From JAWKIJ01 sp041394325 (lineage in GTDB: Bacteria; Actinomycetota; Acidimicrobiia; Acidimicrobiales; Microtrichaceae): a stretch of DNA of 64,000 bases. Numbering within the stretch: the first letter of the stretch is position 1; the number at the start of each line of letters is the position of its first letter. Below the pieces are notes generated by a model, which worked only from the letters and a program-made list of their open reading frames with translations, made no database searches and was not told the origin of the DNA. Made by a program: the position numbers and the translations under genes. The stretch spans positions 1,984,001-2,048,000 of the forward strand of contig JAWKIJ010000001.1 in assembly GCA_041394325.1 (NCBI GenBank), in the 5' to 3' direction. Shown here in pieces: positions 17,590-26,284 of the stretch.

Positions 17590-18585
17590 TCAGCGGATGG
17601 TCAGCACCATCCGGTCGAGTGCCGCGGCACCTGCCTGCCCCAGTGAGTCGGGGGTGATGGCGTACAACACGATGACGTGGGTCCCGCGTACCGACGCCCA
17701 CACATGGAGTGCCGATGAGCCTCTATCGGCATCGGCACGCAGCGCCGGCCCCAGGGTGGATGGCGACGGCCGCGGCGGGCCGTCGGGGTTGAATCCGGGG
17801 GGTGCGGCAACGAGGCGCTGGAGCAGTTGTCCGGTGCGGGCTGCGACGCCTTCGGGGGTCTCGCCCACGGTTGCGAGGTCGAGTTCGACCGCCACCAGAC
17901 CCATGTCCAGCTTGGTGAGGTCGGCGTGGTCGCCGGTGAAGGTGATCGACGCGGTGACGGGCTGTGAGGACCCGGCGATGTCGGTGCTCTGGGTCCGACG
18001 GCCGAGCGGGCTCGACGAAGGCATCTCGAGGCTGAAGGCGCCGCCGGGCGACGGTGTTCGTTCCCACGGTCCGGCGAGCGTCTGTTGCATCGCCTGCTCG
18101 GTGTTGAGGTCGAGCGACGAGCGGTTGTCGTCCTGCCAACGGGTCCAGCCGTACCACACACCGAGGGCGGCGCCGGCCACGAGGACCAGCGTGAGCGCGA
18201 TGGCGCCGATGTGACGCCAGGGGACCGGCGAGTGTTCGGTGACACGGACTCGTGTGTGGTCGGCCATGTCGTCGCTACCCCAGTACGGGGTGGCGACCGT
18301 GTCGGGGACCGTCGGCGCGGCGGTGGACAGGGGCGTCCACCCGGCGTTGGGCGGCAGGTCGACCAGGGTGGAGGTCCTCTCGATCGGGAGGGGAGGGGAC
18401 GTGTCGAGGGTCCCATCCTGGGAGTGCTCCGGTGGCACCACGGAGGTTGCGAACCCCTCGGAGGGGGCCGGAGCGGTGCGCGAAGCGTGTTGGGTCGCGG
18501 AGGAGACGTGGTCGGTCCAGGACCCACCGTCCCACCATCGCATTCCGAATCCCTGTGGGTCTGCGTACCACCCGGCTTGCACCAT
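17590..18585 (-). CDS. DUF2510-domain single-pass membrane protein
   Basis: A 331-residue protein. The N terminus is a DUF2510 domain (AGWYADPQGFGMRWWDGGSW, residues about 4-23), a short Trp-rich module common at the start of actinobacterial membrane proteins. A Pro/Thr-rich linker leads to one transmembrane helix (IGAIALTLVLVAGAALGVWY, about 125-144). The remainder is an extracytoplasmic domain (SLEMPSSSPLGRRTQS, PVTASITFTGDHADLTKLDM, WASVRGTHVIVLYAITPDSL) resembling unassigned lipid- or substrate-binding folds. The function is unknown. The ATG at 18585 is six bases after TACGAT on the minus strand. It is divergent from dnaE2, sharing an 80-base promoter region. Confidence 0.8.
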   Translation of the reverse strand: MVQAGWYADPQGFGMRWWDGGSWTDHVSSATQHASRTAPAPSEGFATSVVPPEHSQDGTLDTSPPLPIERTSTLVDLPPNAGWTPLSTAAPTVPDTVATPYWGSDDMADHTRVRVTEHSPVPWRHIGAIALTLVLVAGAALGVWYGWTRWQDDNRSSLDLNTEQAMQQTLAGPWERTPSPGGAFSLEMPSSSPLGRRTQSTDIAGSSQPVTASITFTGDHADLTKLDMGLVAVELDLATVGETPEGVAARTGQLLQRLVAAPPGFNPDGPPRPSPSTLGPALRADADRGSSALHVWASVRGTHVIVLYAITPDSLGQAGAAALDRMVLTIR

Positions 18586-18591
18586 GGCGCG

Positions 18592-18597
18592 ATCGTA
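18592..18597 (-). promoter_or_regulatory. Leaderless -10 (TACGAT) of the DUF2510 gene
   Basis: TACGAT on the minus strand ends six bases before the ATG at 18585. Confidence 0.45.
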
Positions 18598-18637
18598 CGA
18601 ATCTCACGGCCGGGATCAAGCCATCGATCTCCTCAGG

Positions 18638-18651
18638 GGAACATACGTTCG
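18638..18651. promoter_or_regulatory. LexA (SOS) box upstream of dnaE2
   Basis: GGAACATACGTTCG differs from the perfect CGAAC-N4-GTTCG box at imuA by one base and is placed just upstream of the dnaE2 -10, as at imuA. Confidence 0.78.
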
Positions 18652-18652
18652 A

Positions 18653-18658
18653 TACGGT
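18653..18658 (+). promoter_or_regulatory. Leaderless -10 (TACGGT) of dnaE2
   Basis: TACGGT begins two bases after the LexA box and ends seven bases before the dnaE2 ATG; LexA bound at the box would occlude it. Confidence 0.55.
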
Positions 18659-18665
18659 ATCCGGG

Positions 18666-21600
18666 ATGGGCTTCAACAATCCGGATATCCCATGGTGCGA
18701 GCTCGAACGGACTCTGAGCGATCGGCCGAAGGCCGTGTCCTCGGGCCGGCCGAAAGTCGTGCACCCCGGTGACGGCTCCGACTCACCCGCGTGGTCGCGC
18801 TCACGCCTGCCCTACGAAGCGAACGGGCGACGGGCGAGGGGCGCGGTTCCCTATGCCGAACTGCACGCCCACTCCAACTTCAGCTTCCTCGACGGTGCAT
18901 CCGATCCCGAGGCGCTGGTGGAGGAGGCGGCGCGCCTGGGGTTGGAGGCGTTGGCGTTGTGCGACCACAACGGCTTCTACGGGGTGGTCCGCTTCGCCGA
19001 GGCGGCACGGGCGGTGGGGATGCCCACCGTGTTCGGCGCCGAGGTGACCGTCGACGCGCCCAAGGGCCGGACCCGCACCGGCGTGGCGGACCCGCCGGGG
19101 CGACACTTGGTGGTGCTCGCCCGCAACCCTGCGGGCTATGCCCGATTGGGTAGGGCGCTGTCGTCGGCGCAGATGGCGGGAGAGAAGAACGCACCACGCA
19201 TCGGTCTCGACGAATTGGCGGTCACCCTGCGCGGCACGTCGGGAGGGTCGGGCAACGGCAGCGACGACCATCTGATCCTCACGGGGTGTCGCAAGGGTGC
19301 GGTGGTTTCGGCGTTGTACGCGGAGGGCCCCGCCGCGGCCACACGCGAACTGCGCCGCCTGTGCGATCTGTTCGGTCGGGACAACGTGGCGGTCGAACTG
19401 TGGGATCACGACGATCCCCTCGATGCGCCGCGCAACGACGCCTTGGTCGAAGTCGCCCTCGCCGTGGGTTGCGAGCCGATCGCCACCAACAACGTGCACT
19501 ACGCGACCCCCGACCAGCGTCGTCTGGCCACGGCGCTGGCGGCGGTGCGGGCACGGTGCAGCCTCGACGAACTGGACGGGTGGATCCCCGGTAGCGCCAC
19601 CGCGCACCTTCGTTCGGGGGTCGAGCAGGCGCGTCGCTTCGCCCGCTACGGCGGCGTCGTCGAGGCCGCGGCGCGCCTGGGGCGCGGATGTGCGTTCGAC
19701 CTGGGATTGGTCGCGCCGGGGTTGCCGCCCTTCGAGTGCCCACCCGGCCCGGATGGCGCTCCGCTGAGCGAGATGGCCTATCTGCGTGTGCTGGTGGAGC
19801 AGGGCGCGACGCGGCGCTACGGCGCCGCAGGGTCCGTGCGGCAGCTGCGTTTCGAGACCATGCACGGCAAGGACCCGCGGGTCCAACTCGCCCACGAGCT
19901 CGACCTCGTCGAGCGGCTCGGCTTCGCCGGCTACTTCCTCATCGTGTGGGACATCGTCGAGTTCTGCCGTCGCAACGACATCCTCTGTCAGGGCCGTGGC
20001 TCGGCCGCGAACTCGGCGGTCTGTTACGCCCTGGGTGTCACCAACGCGGACGCGGTCGCGTTGGGGGTGCTGTTCGAACGGTTCCTGTCACCCGAACGCG
20101 ACGGCCCACCCGACATCGACCTCGACATCGAGTCCAAGCGGCGTGAGGAGGTCATCCAGTACGTCTACGGGCGCTACGGGCGCACCCACGCGGCGCAGGT
20201 GGCCAACGTCATCACCTATCGGGCCAAGTCCTCCATCCGGGACATGGCGCGGGCGCTGGGCTTCGCTCCGGGCCAACAGGACGCGTGGTCCAAGGAGGCC
20301 GAGCGATGGGGTGCCCTGCCCGAGGTCGGCACCCAGCACACCCACGACATGACGGTGCCCGACGTGGTGCTGGACATGGCCCGTCAGGTGCTCGACGCGC
20401 CCCGGCACCTCGGCATCCATTCGGGAGGCATGGTGATCTGCGACCGGCCCGTCACCGAGGTGTGCCCCGTCGAATGGGGACGGATGGAGAACCGTTCGGT
20501 CCTGCAGTGGGACAAGGAGGACTGCGCCGCGATCGGCCTCGTGAAGTTCGATCTGTTGGGTCTGGGGATGCTGGGGGCCATCCACGAGACGATCGACCTC
20601 GTCGCCGAACACCACGGGGTGACGGTCGACCTGGCTCACCTCCCACAGGAGGACGCGGTCTACGACATGATCTGCGCCGCCGACACCGTGGGGGTGTTCC
20701 AGATCGAGTCGCGGGCGCAGATGGCCACCCTTCCGCGGCTGCGCCCCCGGACGTTCTACGACCTGGTGGTCGAGGTCGCCCTCATCCGTCCGGGCCCCAT
20801 CCAGGGCGGTTCGGTGCACCCCTACATCCGTCGACGCAACGGCACCGAGCCGGTCACCTATCTCCACCCGTTGCTGGAACGTTCACTGGCCAAGACACTG
20901 GGCGTGCCGCTGTTCCAGGAGCAGTTGATGCAGATGGCCATCGACGTCGCCGGGTTCACCGCGGGTGAGGCCGACCGGCTCCGACAGGCGATGGGTTCCA
21001 AGCGCTCGGTGGAACGCATGGAACGGCTCCGTGAGCGTCTGTACGCGGGGATGGCCGAACGGGGGATCGTGGGGGAGGTGGCCGACCGCATCTACGACAA
21101 GCTGGTCGCGTTCGCGTCCTACGGGTTTCCCGAGAGCCATTCGGTGAGCTTCGCCTACCTGGTGTACGCATCGTCGTGGTTGAAATTCCACTATCCGGCC
21201 GCCTTCTGCGCGGGTCTGCTGCGCTCACAGCCGATGGGCTTCTATTCTCCGCACTCGCTGTGCCTCGATGCCGAACGCCACGGTGTGGTGGTGCACGGAC
21301 CGTGTGTGGAGGCGTCGGGATGGCAGGCCGATCTCGAACCGTGTACCGCCTCGACCGGGGGGGTGGCGGTGCGGCTCGGTCTGCATTCGGTACGCCATGT
21401 CGGTGACGACCTGGCCCAGGAGCTCGACGCGGGTCGCCCGTACCGTGGTATCGAGGACGTGGCGCGACGCGGGTCGTCGGGGAGCGGTGGGGTACGACGG
21501 AAGGCGATGGAGGCGTTGGCCACCGCGGGGGCGTTGCGCTGCTTCGACCGTCGCGACAAGGGGTCCCTCGGGTGCGACCGTTCACAAGGGGGCGATGAGC

Positions 21601-22136
21601 CACCGGCGTGGTCGGTACGGCGATCGGCGCAGCGATCTGTGGGCAGCGGGGGCGGTGGCGGGTGGTGGCCCGTCGCAGTTGGAGGGAATGGTGCTGGGGG
21701 TCGATGCGCCACCGCTGCCTCCGATGAGCCCGCAGGAGGCGGCGATCGCCGACCTGTGGGCCACCGGGGTCGCCCCCGGGGCCATCCCACCCGGTTCCTC
21801 CGTGAGGAGCTTTCCCGGATGGGGGTGTTGACCGCGGCACAACTCGAGGTGGCCGAACCCGATCGCAACGTGACCGTCGCCGGGGTGGTGACGCACCGGC
21901 AGCGTCCCGCAACCGCCGGTGGGACCATGTTCGTCAACCTGGAGGACGAGACCGGCTTGATCAACGTGGTGTGCTCGCCGGGATGTTGGGCCCGCTACCG
22001 GGGTGTGGCGCGCCGGGCTCCGGCGATGCTGGTGAGGGGACGGCTCGAACGTGCCGACGGGGTCGTCAACGTCGTCGCCCATCGCCTGCAGACATTGCCG
22101 CTCGCCGTGGCTCCGGCGTCACGGGACTTCCGCTGA
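18666..22136 (+). CDS. dnaE2: Error-prone DNA polymerase III alpha subunit DnaE2
   Basis: DnaE2 is the SOS-induced C-family polymerase of the ImuA-ImuB-DnaE2 mutasome. About 1156 residues. Seen: the family N terminus MGFNNPDIPWCELERTLS, PHP domain AELHAHSNFSFLDGASDPEA and LCDHNGFYGVVRFAEAA, palm acidic triad region PPDIDLDIESKRREEVIQYV (Asp483, 485, 487), QGRGSAANSAVCYALG, fingers and HhH region MGSKRSVERMERLRERLYAG and YGFPESHSVSFAYLVYASSW, and an OB domain VTVAGVVTHRQRPATAGGTM. From about 21560-21625 to about 21775 the coding frame is +1 (SDLWAAGAVAGGGPSQLEGM, EAAIADLWATGVAPG), then it returns, so two compensating indels are likely. The start fits the LexA-box/-10 layout. Confidence 0.93.
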   Translation: MGFNNPDIPWCELERTLSDRPKAVSSGRPKVVHPGDGSDSPAWSRSRLPYEANGRRARGAVPYAELHAHSNFSFLDGASDPEALVEEAARLGLEALALCDHNGFYGVVRFAEAARAVGMPTVFGAEVTVDAPKGRTRTGVADPPGRHLVVLARNPAGYARLGRALSSAQMAGEKNAPRIGLDELAVTLRGTSGGSGNGSDDHLILTGCRKGAVVSALYAEGPAAATRELRRLCDLFGRDNVAVELWDHDDPLDAPRNDALVEVALAVGCEPIATNNVHYATPDQRRLATALAAVRARCSLDELDGWIPGSATAHLRSGVEQARRFARYGGVVEAAARLGRGCAFDLGLVAPGLPPFECPPGPDGAPLSEMAYLRVLVEQGATRRYGAAGSVRQLRFETMHGKDPRVQLAHELDLVERLGFAGYFLIVWDIVEFCRRNDILCQGRGSAANSAVCYALGVTNADAVALGVLFERFLSPERDGPPDIDLDIESKRREEVIQYVYGRYGRTHAAQVANVITYRAKSSIRDMARALGFAPGQQDAWSKEAERWGALPEVGTQHTHDMTVPDVVLDMARQVLDAPRHLGIHSGGMVICDRPVTEVCPVEWGRMENRSVLQWDKEDCAAIGLVKFDLLGLGMLGAIHETIDLVAEHHGVTVDLAHLPQEDAVYDMICAADTVGVFQIESRAQMATLPRLRPRTFYDLVVEVALIRPGPIQGGSVHPYIRRRNGTEPVTYLHPLLERSLAKTLGVPLFQEQLMQMAIDVAGFTAGEADRLRQAMGSKRSVERMERLRERLYAGMAERGIVGEVADRIYDKLVAFASYGFPESHSVSFAYLVYASSWLKFHYPAAFCAGLLRSQPMGFYSPHSLCLDAERHGVVVHGPCVEASGWQADLEPCTASTGGVAVRLGLHSVRHVGDDLAQELDAGRPYRGIEDVARRGSSGSGGVRRKAMEALATAGALRCFDRRDKGSLGCDRSQGGDEPPAWSVRRSAQRSVGSGGGGGWWPVAVGGNGAGGRCATAASDEPAGGGDRRPVGHRGRPRGHPTRFLREELSRMGVLTAAQLEVAEPDRNVTVAGVVTHRQRPATAGGTMFVNLEDETGLINVVCSPGCWARYRGVARRAPAMLVRGRLERADGVVNVVAHRLQTLPLAVAPASRDFR

Positions 22137-22156
22137 TCCGCCGTGTCGATCCGAGG

Positions 22157-23278
22157 TCAACCCGTCGTAGGGAGGGCCTCGTGCTGAGGTTCGCGGAGGT
22201 CGAGGAATCGCAGGCCGCAGTAGCGGACGACGGCCTCGTCGTCGACGCCGGCAGTGTCATAGGTGCGGCCGTCGGTGAGGTCGAAGAAGCCCATCGGGGT
22301 CGAGCGTCCGTCGGTGAACAGGCGGTGCACGTACAGGCGCTGGTGGCCGTGCCCCCGCCACTGCGAAGCGACCACCACCGTCGGTGACGCGACGGAGGTG
22401 GCCGGTGGATCGCCGGCAGGTGCGCTCTGGCCGGGGTCGACGGGCGGTGATCCATCGGTGGGCGACTCACCGGCCGTGCCACGGGCGGCGAACGGAACGA
22501 GCATGTCGAGCACCGCCCGCGCGCCGTCGTCGGCGGCGTGCACGGTGTGGTCGGTCAGATCGATGTAGCCACCCTGCGTGCCGTTCTCGTCCTTGACGTA
22601 GCACCGCCGCATCGAGGCCTTGGACCACTGGGTGAGGAACAGCACGTCCTCGGCGGGCGGTGCGGCGGGAACGACGTCGATTCGTTCCCCCACCCGAGCG
22701 GGCATCGTCGCGTCGAGGACCTGTGAGCACCAGGCGACCCATTCCGGCGGCAGCACGGGAGGCAGGTTCCGCATCGACCATTCGATGGTCGCGACTCCGG
22801 TCAGGACCACTCCGCCGAGCGGCTCGGGCGAGGGGGAGGCCGCCTCGCCGGTGAAGCACAGCACCGGCCACGCGGTCAGCCCGGGCGCACCGGAGCGCGC
22901 GAGCGTCTCGGTGACCTCGGCCGCCTGCGTTCGCACACCCTCCAGTGCGTCGTCGCGTCGATGGCCGTTCTGGCGCAACGACCCGTCCTCGACGGCGAGG
23001 GTCCCCGACCAGTGCTTCGCGTCGATGGCGAACACGCCGCCGGGGCCGATGGCGATGACGTCGATGTTTCCGGTGGTGCCGGAACGGGACCGGTCTGCGA
23101 GAACCGTCCAACCGGCGGCGGTCAACGGTTCGAGGGCGGCGACCAACGCCGCCTCCCCTTCGGCTCCCTTGCGGTACTGCTCGGCCACGGCGTCGATCCG
23201 GTCGGCCCGCTCGCGGAGGCGTTCGGCGGCATCGGACATGGAAGTGGCGGTGGCGGCCGCCGACTCGCCTGCGGACAT
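22157..23278 (-). CDS. NERD-domain protein with duplicated C-terminal module
   Basis: A 373-residue protein. Residues about 30-150 form a NERD (nuclease-related) domain: RKGAEGEAALVAALEPLTAA, GTTGNIDVIAIGPGGVFAID and AKHWSGTLAVEDG carry the Glu/Asp/Glu-x-Lys-like restriction-fold positions (Asp in NIDVI, Asp-Ala-Lys). Beyond it lie two copies of a short module: copy one with ASMRRCYVKDENGTQGGYID then LTDHTVH, copy two with HGHQRLYVHRLFTDGRSTPM then GFFDLTDGRTY, separated by a Pro-rich linker. The function is unknown; NERD proteins are often linked to nucleic-acid metabolism. The ATG at 23278 has GGAG eight bases upstream. It is convergent with dnaE2 and divergent from purL. Confidence 0.8.
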   Translation of the reverse strand: MSAGESAAATATSMSDAAERLRERADRIDAVAEQYRKGAEGEAALVAALEPLTAAGWTVLADRSRSGTTGNIDVIAIGPGGVFAIDAKHWSGTLAVEDGSLRQNGHRRDDALEGVRTQAAEVTETLARSGAPGLTAWPVLCFTGEAASPSPEPLGGVVLTGVATIEWSMRNLPPVLPPEWVAWCSQVLDATMPARVGERIDVVPAAPPAEDVLFLTQWSKASMRRCYVKDENGTQGGYIDLTDHTVHAADDGARAVLDMLVPFAARGTAGESPTDGSPPVDPGQSAPAGDPPATSVASPTVVVASQWRGHGHQRLYVHRLFTDGRSTPMGFFDLTDGRTYDTAGVDDEAVVRYCGLRFLDLREPQHEALPTTG

Positions 23279-23424
23279 CAGGGGGCTCCTCGGGAATCGG
23301 GAATCGCACGACACTACCGGTCGCGGGGTCGCGTGCCGGGGGATCGGTGCGGCCCTGCTGCTCGTCCCGGTCCGGCCCCTAAGATCGGCCTCCCCGATCC
23401 GGACCCGAGCCCTTCTCCGACCCG

Positions 23425-25860
23425 ATGCACTCTCCGACGATCCTGAAGTTCGCGGTCCATCGGAGCGCCGGCGACGACGCCGACCCGCACCTTCGTCGGG
23501 AGGTGGCCGACCTGCGGTCGTGGCGGGTCTACTACCTGGAGGTGGGGTCGACGCCGACCGACGAGGCGCTGTCGTCGTTGGAGGCCGTGCTGGCCGATCC
23601 GCTCACCGAGACGGTTCGCTCCGGCGACGCGGCGCTGCTCGGCCCCGGCGAGGTGCAGGTCGGCTACCGGCGGGGAATCGTCGACAACGAACACGACACG
23701 ATCGTCGGCGTCGCGCGGATGGTCGGCCTCGACGCGATCGCGGCCAAGGTGTCGACGGTGTACGCCTCGGGCGATCCGCGCCTGGCCGGCTTCGTGGCGT
23801 CGGAGGCCTGCAACCCCAACATCGAGGAGTTGCACGAGACCGAACCGCACTACGACACGCTGTCGCCCGTCGGCGAGTACACACCGATGGAGACCTTCGA
23901 CCTGGTCTCGATGACGCCGGCGCAACTGGCCGCGCTGGGCAGGGCCAACGGTCGCAGCCTGGACGCGTCGCAGATGGAGGTGATCCGTGGCATCCAGGTT
24001 CGCACCGGTGCGGACCACGTGAGCGACGTGCTGATCGAAGCGCTCGACGCCCGCTGGAGCGACCACTGCGACCACACCACCTGGAAGGCCCTCGGTGGGC
24101 TGCTGCAGCGCCTGATCGACGCGGCGAGGGCCACCGGCAACCCCAACATCGTGTCGATGTTCCACGACAACGCCGGAGTGTGGGACTTCACCGACGGGCA
24201 TGCGATCGCGCTCAAGGCGGAGACCCACAACGGGCCCTCCGCCGTGTCGGCCTACTTCGGTCAGTTGACCAAGATCGGCGGGGTTCTGCGCGACATCCTC
24301 GGAACCGGCCTGGGTGCCGATCCGATCGGGGTCTTCGAGTACACCGCCACGGGGATCCCGGGCACCGAGTCCGTCGTTCGGGGCAGACCCGATCCGGCCC
24401 GGATCGCGGTGGAGACCGTCCGCGCGGTCAAGGAGTACGGCAACACCTTCGGCGTGCCGATGATGTGGTCGCGAATGACTTTCCATCCGGCGTACCGGGC
24501 GAAGCCGTTCGCGCTCGGTGGCAGCGTGGGCCTGATCCCCGTCGCCGACGCGGCACGGGGGGTGCCCGAACCGCACGACCTGGTGGTGCTCATCGGTGGC
24601 CTCACCGGCAACGACGGTATCCACGGTGCGTCGGCGAGTTCGGCGGGTGCGGCGGCGATGGACGCGACTTCGGTGCAGATCGGCGCCCCGCTCGAGGGCA
24701 TCAAGTTCCGCGGCGCCATCGGGGACCTGCGCGACCGGGGCTGCCTTCGCGCGGTCACCGATCTCGGTGCCGCGGGGCTGAACAGCGCGGTCGGCGAAAT
24801 GGGCGACCCGTGCGGGGTGTGGATCGACACCGCGCTCGTGCCGCTCAAGACCCACGGCCTCGCCATGTGGAGGATCCTGCTGTCGGAGTCCCAGGAGCGG
24901 ATGCTGCTGGCGGTGCCACCCGACCGCCTCGACGAGACCCGCGCGGTGCTCGCCCTGCACGACGTGCGCGGCGCGGTCATCGGTTCGTTCACGGGGAAGG
25001 GCAGCTACCGGGTCACCCACGGTCGGGTGGGCGAGGAGGAGTTCGTGGCGGCGGCGCGCCGTGGTGTCGTCCCGACCGGGACCGACGCCCCGGGGACGTC
25101 CGGCGGAGTCGGCGGCGAACTGGGCTTCGACGTCGCCTACGACCTGCTGGAATGGAAGCCCGAGCCGCGCTCGGCAGGCCCCACGCCGGAGGTCGCGCCG
25201 CCCCGTCACGAGTGGCCGCCCGTCGATGCGACGACACCCGCGTCGGTGGCGGCCGACACCGAGGTCGCCGACCAGTCCTTCGCCGCGTTGCAGTACGACT
25301 CGAGCGTCCAGGGCCTCACCCACTACGGCCCGCTCGAGGGGCGGGGTCACGGGGTCGCCACCGGCTACTACGCGAGCCGTCCGCTCCGGGCGTCGCGGGC
25401 CGGCATCGTGTTCTCGACGGGCTTCCACCCCTACCTGTTCGACGTGGACCCCGTCGCCGCCGCTCGCCAGAGCGTGCTGAGCGCCCTGGTGACCCAGTCG
25501 CTGGCAGGTGTGGCGCGAGGCGATGTGTGCCTGTGCGACAACTTCTACACGCCGGACCGCGCCCCCTTTTCCGACGAGTGGCTGGTCGCGATGGTCGAGG
25601 AGCTCGCCGGGCTGTCGGAGTGGTTCGGCACTCCGTTCATCTCGGGCAAGGATTCCTCCGCCGGCTCCACCGACACGGCCGAGGGCGTGGTGAGCGTCCC
25701 GCCGGCCGTATTCGTGTCGGCATTGGGCAAGGTGGCCGACGTGTCGGCGCTGCGCCCCGAGCAGTGGACCAGGTCCGGCAACCATCTGGTGCTGATCGGT
25801 CCGCGCACACCGGCGTTGGCGGGTACGGCCGTCGCGGGTGACGGGTGTGGCGGCGAGTGA
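23425..25860 (+). CDS. purL: Phosphoribosylformylglycinamidine synthase large subunit PurL (N-terminal ~811 aa)
   Basis: PurL converts FGAR to FGAM in purine synthesis using ATP and ammonia from PurQ. The first 80 residues (ILKFAVHRSAGDDADPHLRR, RVYYLEVGSTPTDEALSSL) look like a fused PurS-type domain. The synthase core shows VLIEALDARWSDHCDHTTWK with the conserved 'WSDHCxHTTW' signature, ALKAETHNGPSAVSAYFGQ, GVGGELGFDVAYDLLEWKPE and IVFSTGFHPYLFDVDPVAAA, followed by SEWFGTPFISGKDSSAGSTD. The frame ends at 25860 with an odd GDGCGGE tail while AIRS-C-type sequence continues in the next frame, so an indel near 25850 is probable. ATG 23425 starts the PurS-like strand; TAAGAT about 40 bases upstream may be the -10. 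Confidence 0.9.
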   Translation: MHSPTILKFAVHRSAGDDADPHLRREVADLRSWRVYYLEVGSTPTDEALSSLEAVLADPLTETVRSGDAALLGPGEVQVGYRRGIVDNEHDTIVGVARMVGLDAIAAKVSTVYASGDPRLAGFVASEACNPNIEELHETEPHYDTLSPVGEYTPMETFDLVSMTPAQLAALGRANGRSLDASQMEVIRGIQVRTGADHVSDVLIEALDARWSDHCDHTTWKALGGLLQRLIDAARATGNPNIVSMFHDNAGVWDFTDGHAIALKAETHNGPSAVSAYFGQLTKIGGVLRDILGTGLGADPIGVFEYTATGIPGTESVVRGRPDPARIAVETVRAVKEYGNTFGVPMMWSRMTFHPAYRAKPFALGGSVGLIPVADAARGVPEPHDLVVLIGGLTGNDGIHGASASSAGAAAMDATSVQIGAPLEGIKFRGAIGDLRDRGCLRAVTDLGAAGLNSAVGEMGDPCGVWIDTALVPLKTHGLAMWRILLSESQERMLLAVPPDRLDETRAVLALHDVRGAVIGSFTGKGSYRVTHGRVGEEEFVAAARRGVVPTGTDAPGTSGGVGGELGFDVAYDLLEWKPEPRSAGPTPEVAPPRHEWPPVDATTPASVAADTEVADQSFAALQYDSSVQGLTHYGPLEGRGHGVATGYYASRPLRASRAGIVFSTGFHPYLFDVDPVAAARQSVLSALVTQSLAGVARGDVCLCDNFYTPDRAPFSDEWLVAMVEELAGLSEWFGTPFISGKDSSAGSTDTAEGVVSVPPAVFVSALGKVADVSALRPEQWTRSGNHLVLIGPRTPALAGTAVAGDGCGGE

Positions 25861-26284
25861 GGCGGGCGGTGTCGATCTCGTCGACGTGGGGTCGGCGCGG
25901 AGCGTGCTGGACGCCTGCGCCGCACTCGCGTCGGCCGTGGCACCGTCGGGTCGACGTATCGACGCCGGTGGGATGTTCGCGTCGGCACTGGCCAACTCCG
26001 AGGCGACCGGCCTCGGAGCGGTCTTCGACCCTGCCGCCGTCGGCGGGTCCGCAGGCCTGTTCGCCGAGCACCGGTGCGGGGCCTTGTTGGAGGTGCCACC
26101 CGAGCACGTCTCGTCGCTCTCCTCCGAGCTCGAACCGCTGGTGGTCGGTCGGATCACCGACGCCGGAACCGGTGTGCGTCTCGGGGCGGAGCCGTTGAGC
26201 ACCGACGAGGTGGTCCTGCGTTGGCGCACCGCGTTCGAGGATGCGCTCGATCGCCGCCCCGGCGGTACCGAGGCACGCCGGTGA
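25838..26284 (+). CDS. purL: Probable C-terminal continuation of PurL
   Basis: This 148-residue frame overlaps the end of the main purL frame and continues PurL-like C-terminal sequence: VDLVDVGSARSVLDACAALA, RRIDAGGMFASALANSEATG and GLFAEHRCGALLEVPPEHVS, the last resembling the end of the second AIRS-C domain. The region corresponding to the usual HDxSDGG motif is replaced by RIDAGGMF, and the domain is short. It is either the tail of PurL displaced by one indel (preferred) or a genuinely split gene coupled through the GTG at 25838. Its TGA overlaps the purQ GTG (GTGA). Confidence 0.65.
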   Translation: MTGVAASEAGGVDLVDVGSARSVLDACAALASAVAPSGRRIDAGGMFASALANSEATGLGAVFDPAAVGGSAGLFAEHRCGALLEVPPEHVSSLSSELEPLVVGRITDAGTGVRLGAEPLSTDEVVLRWRTAFEDALDRRPGGTEARR

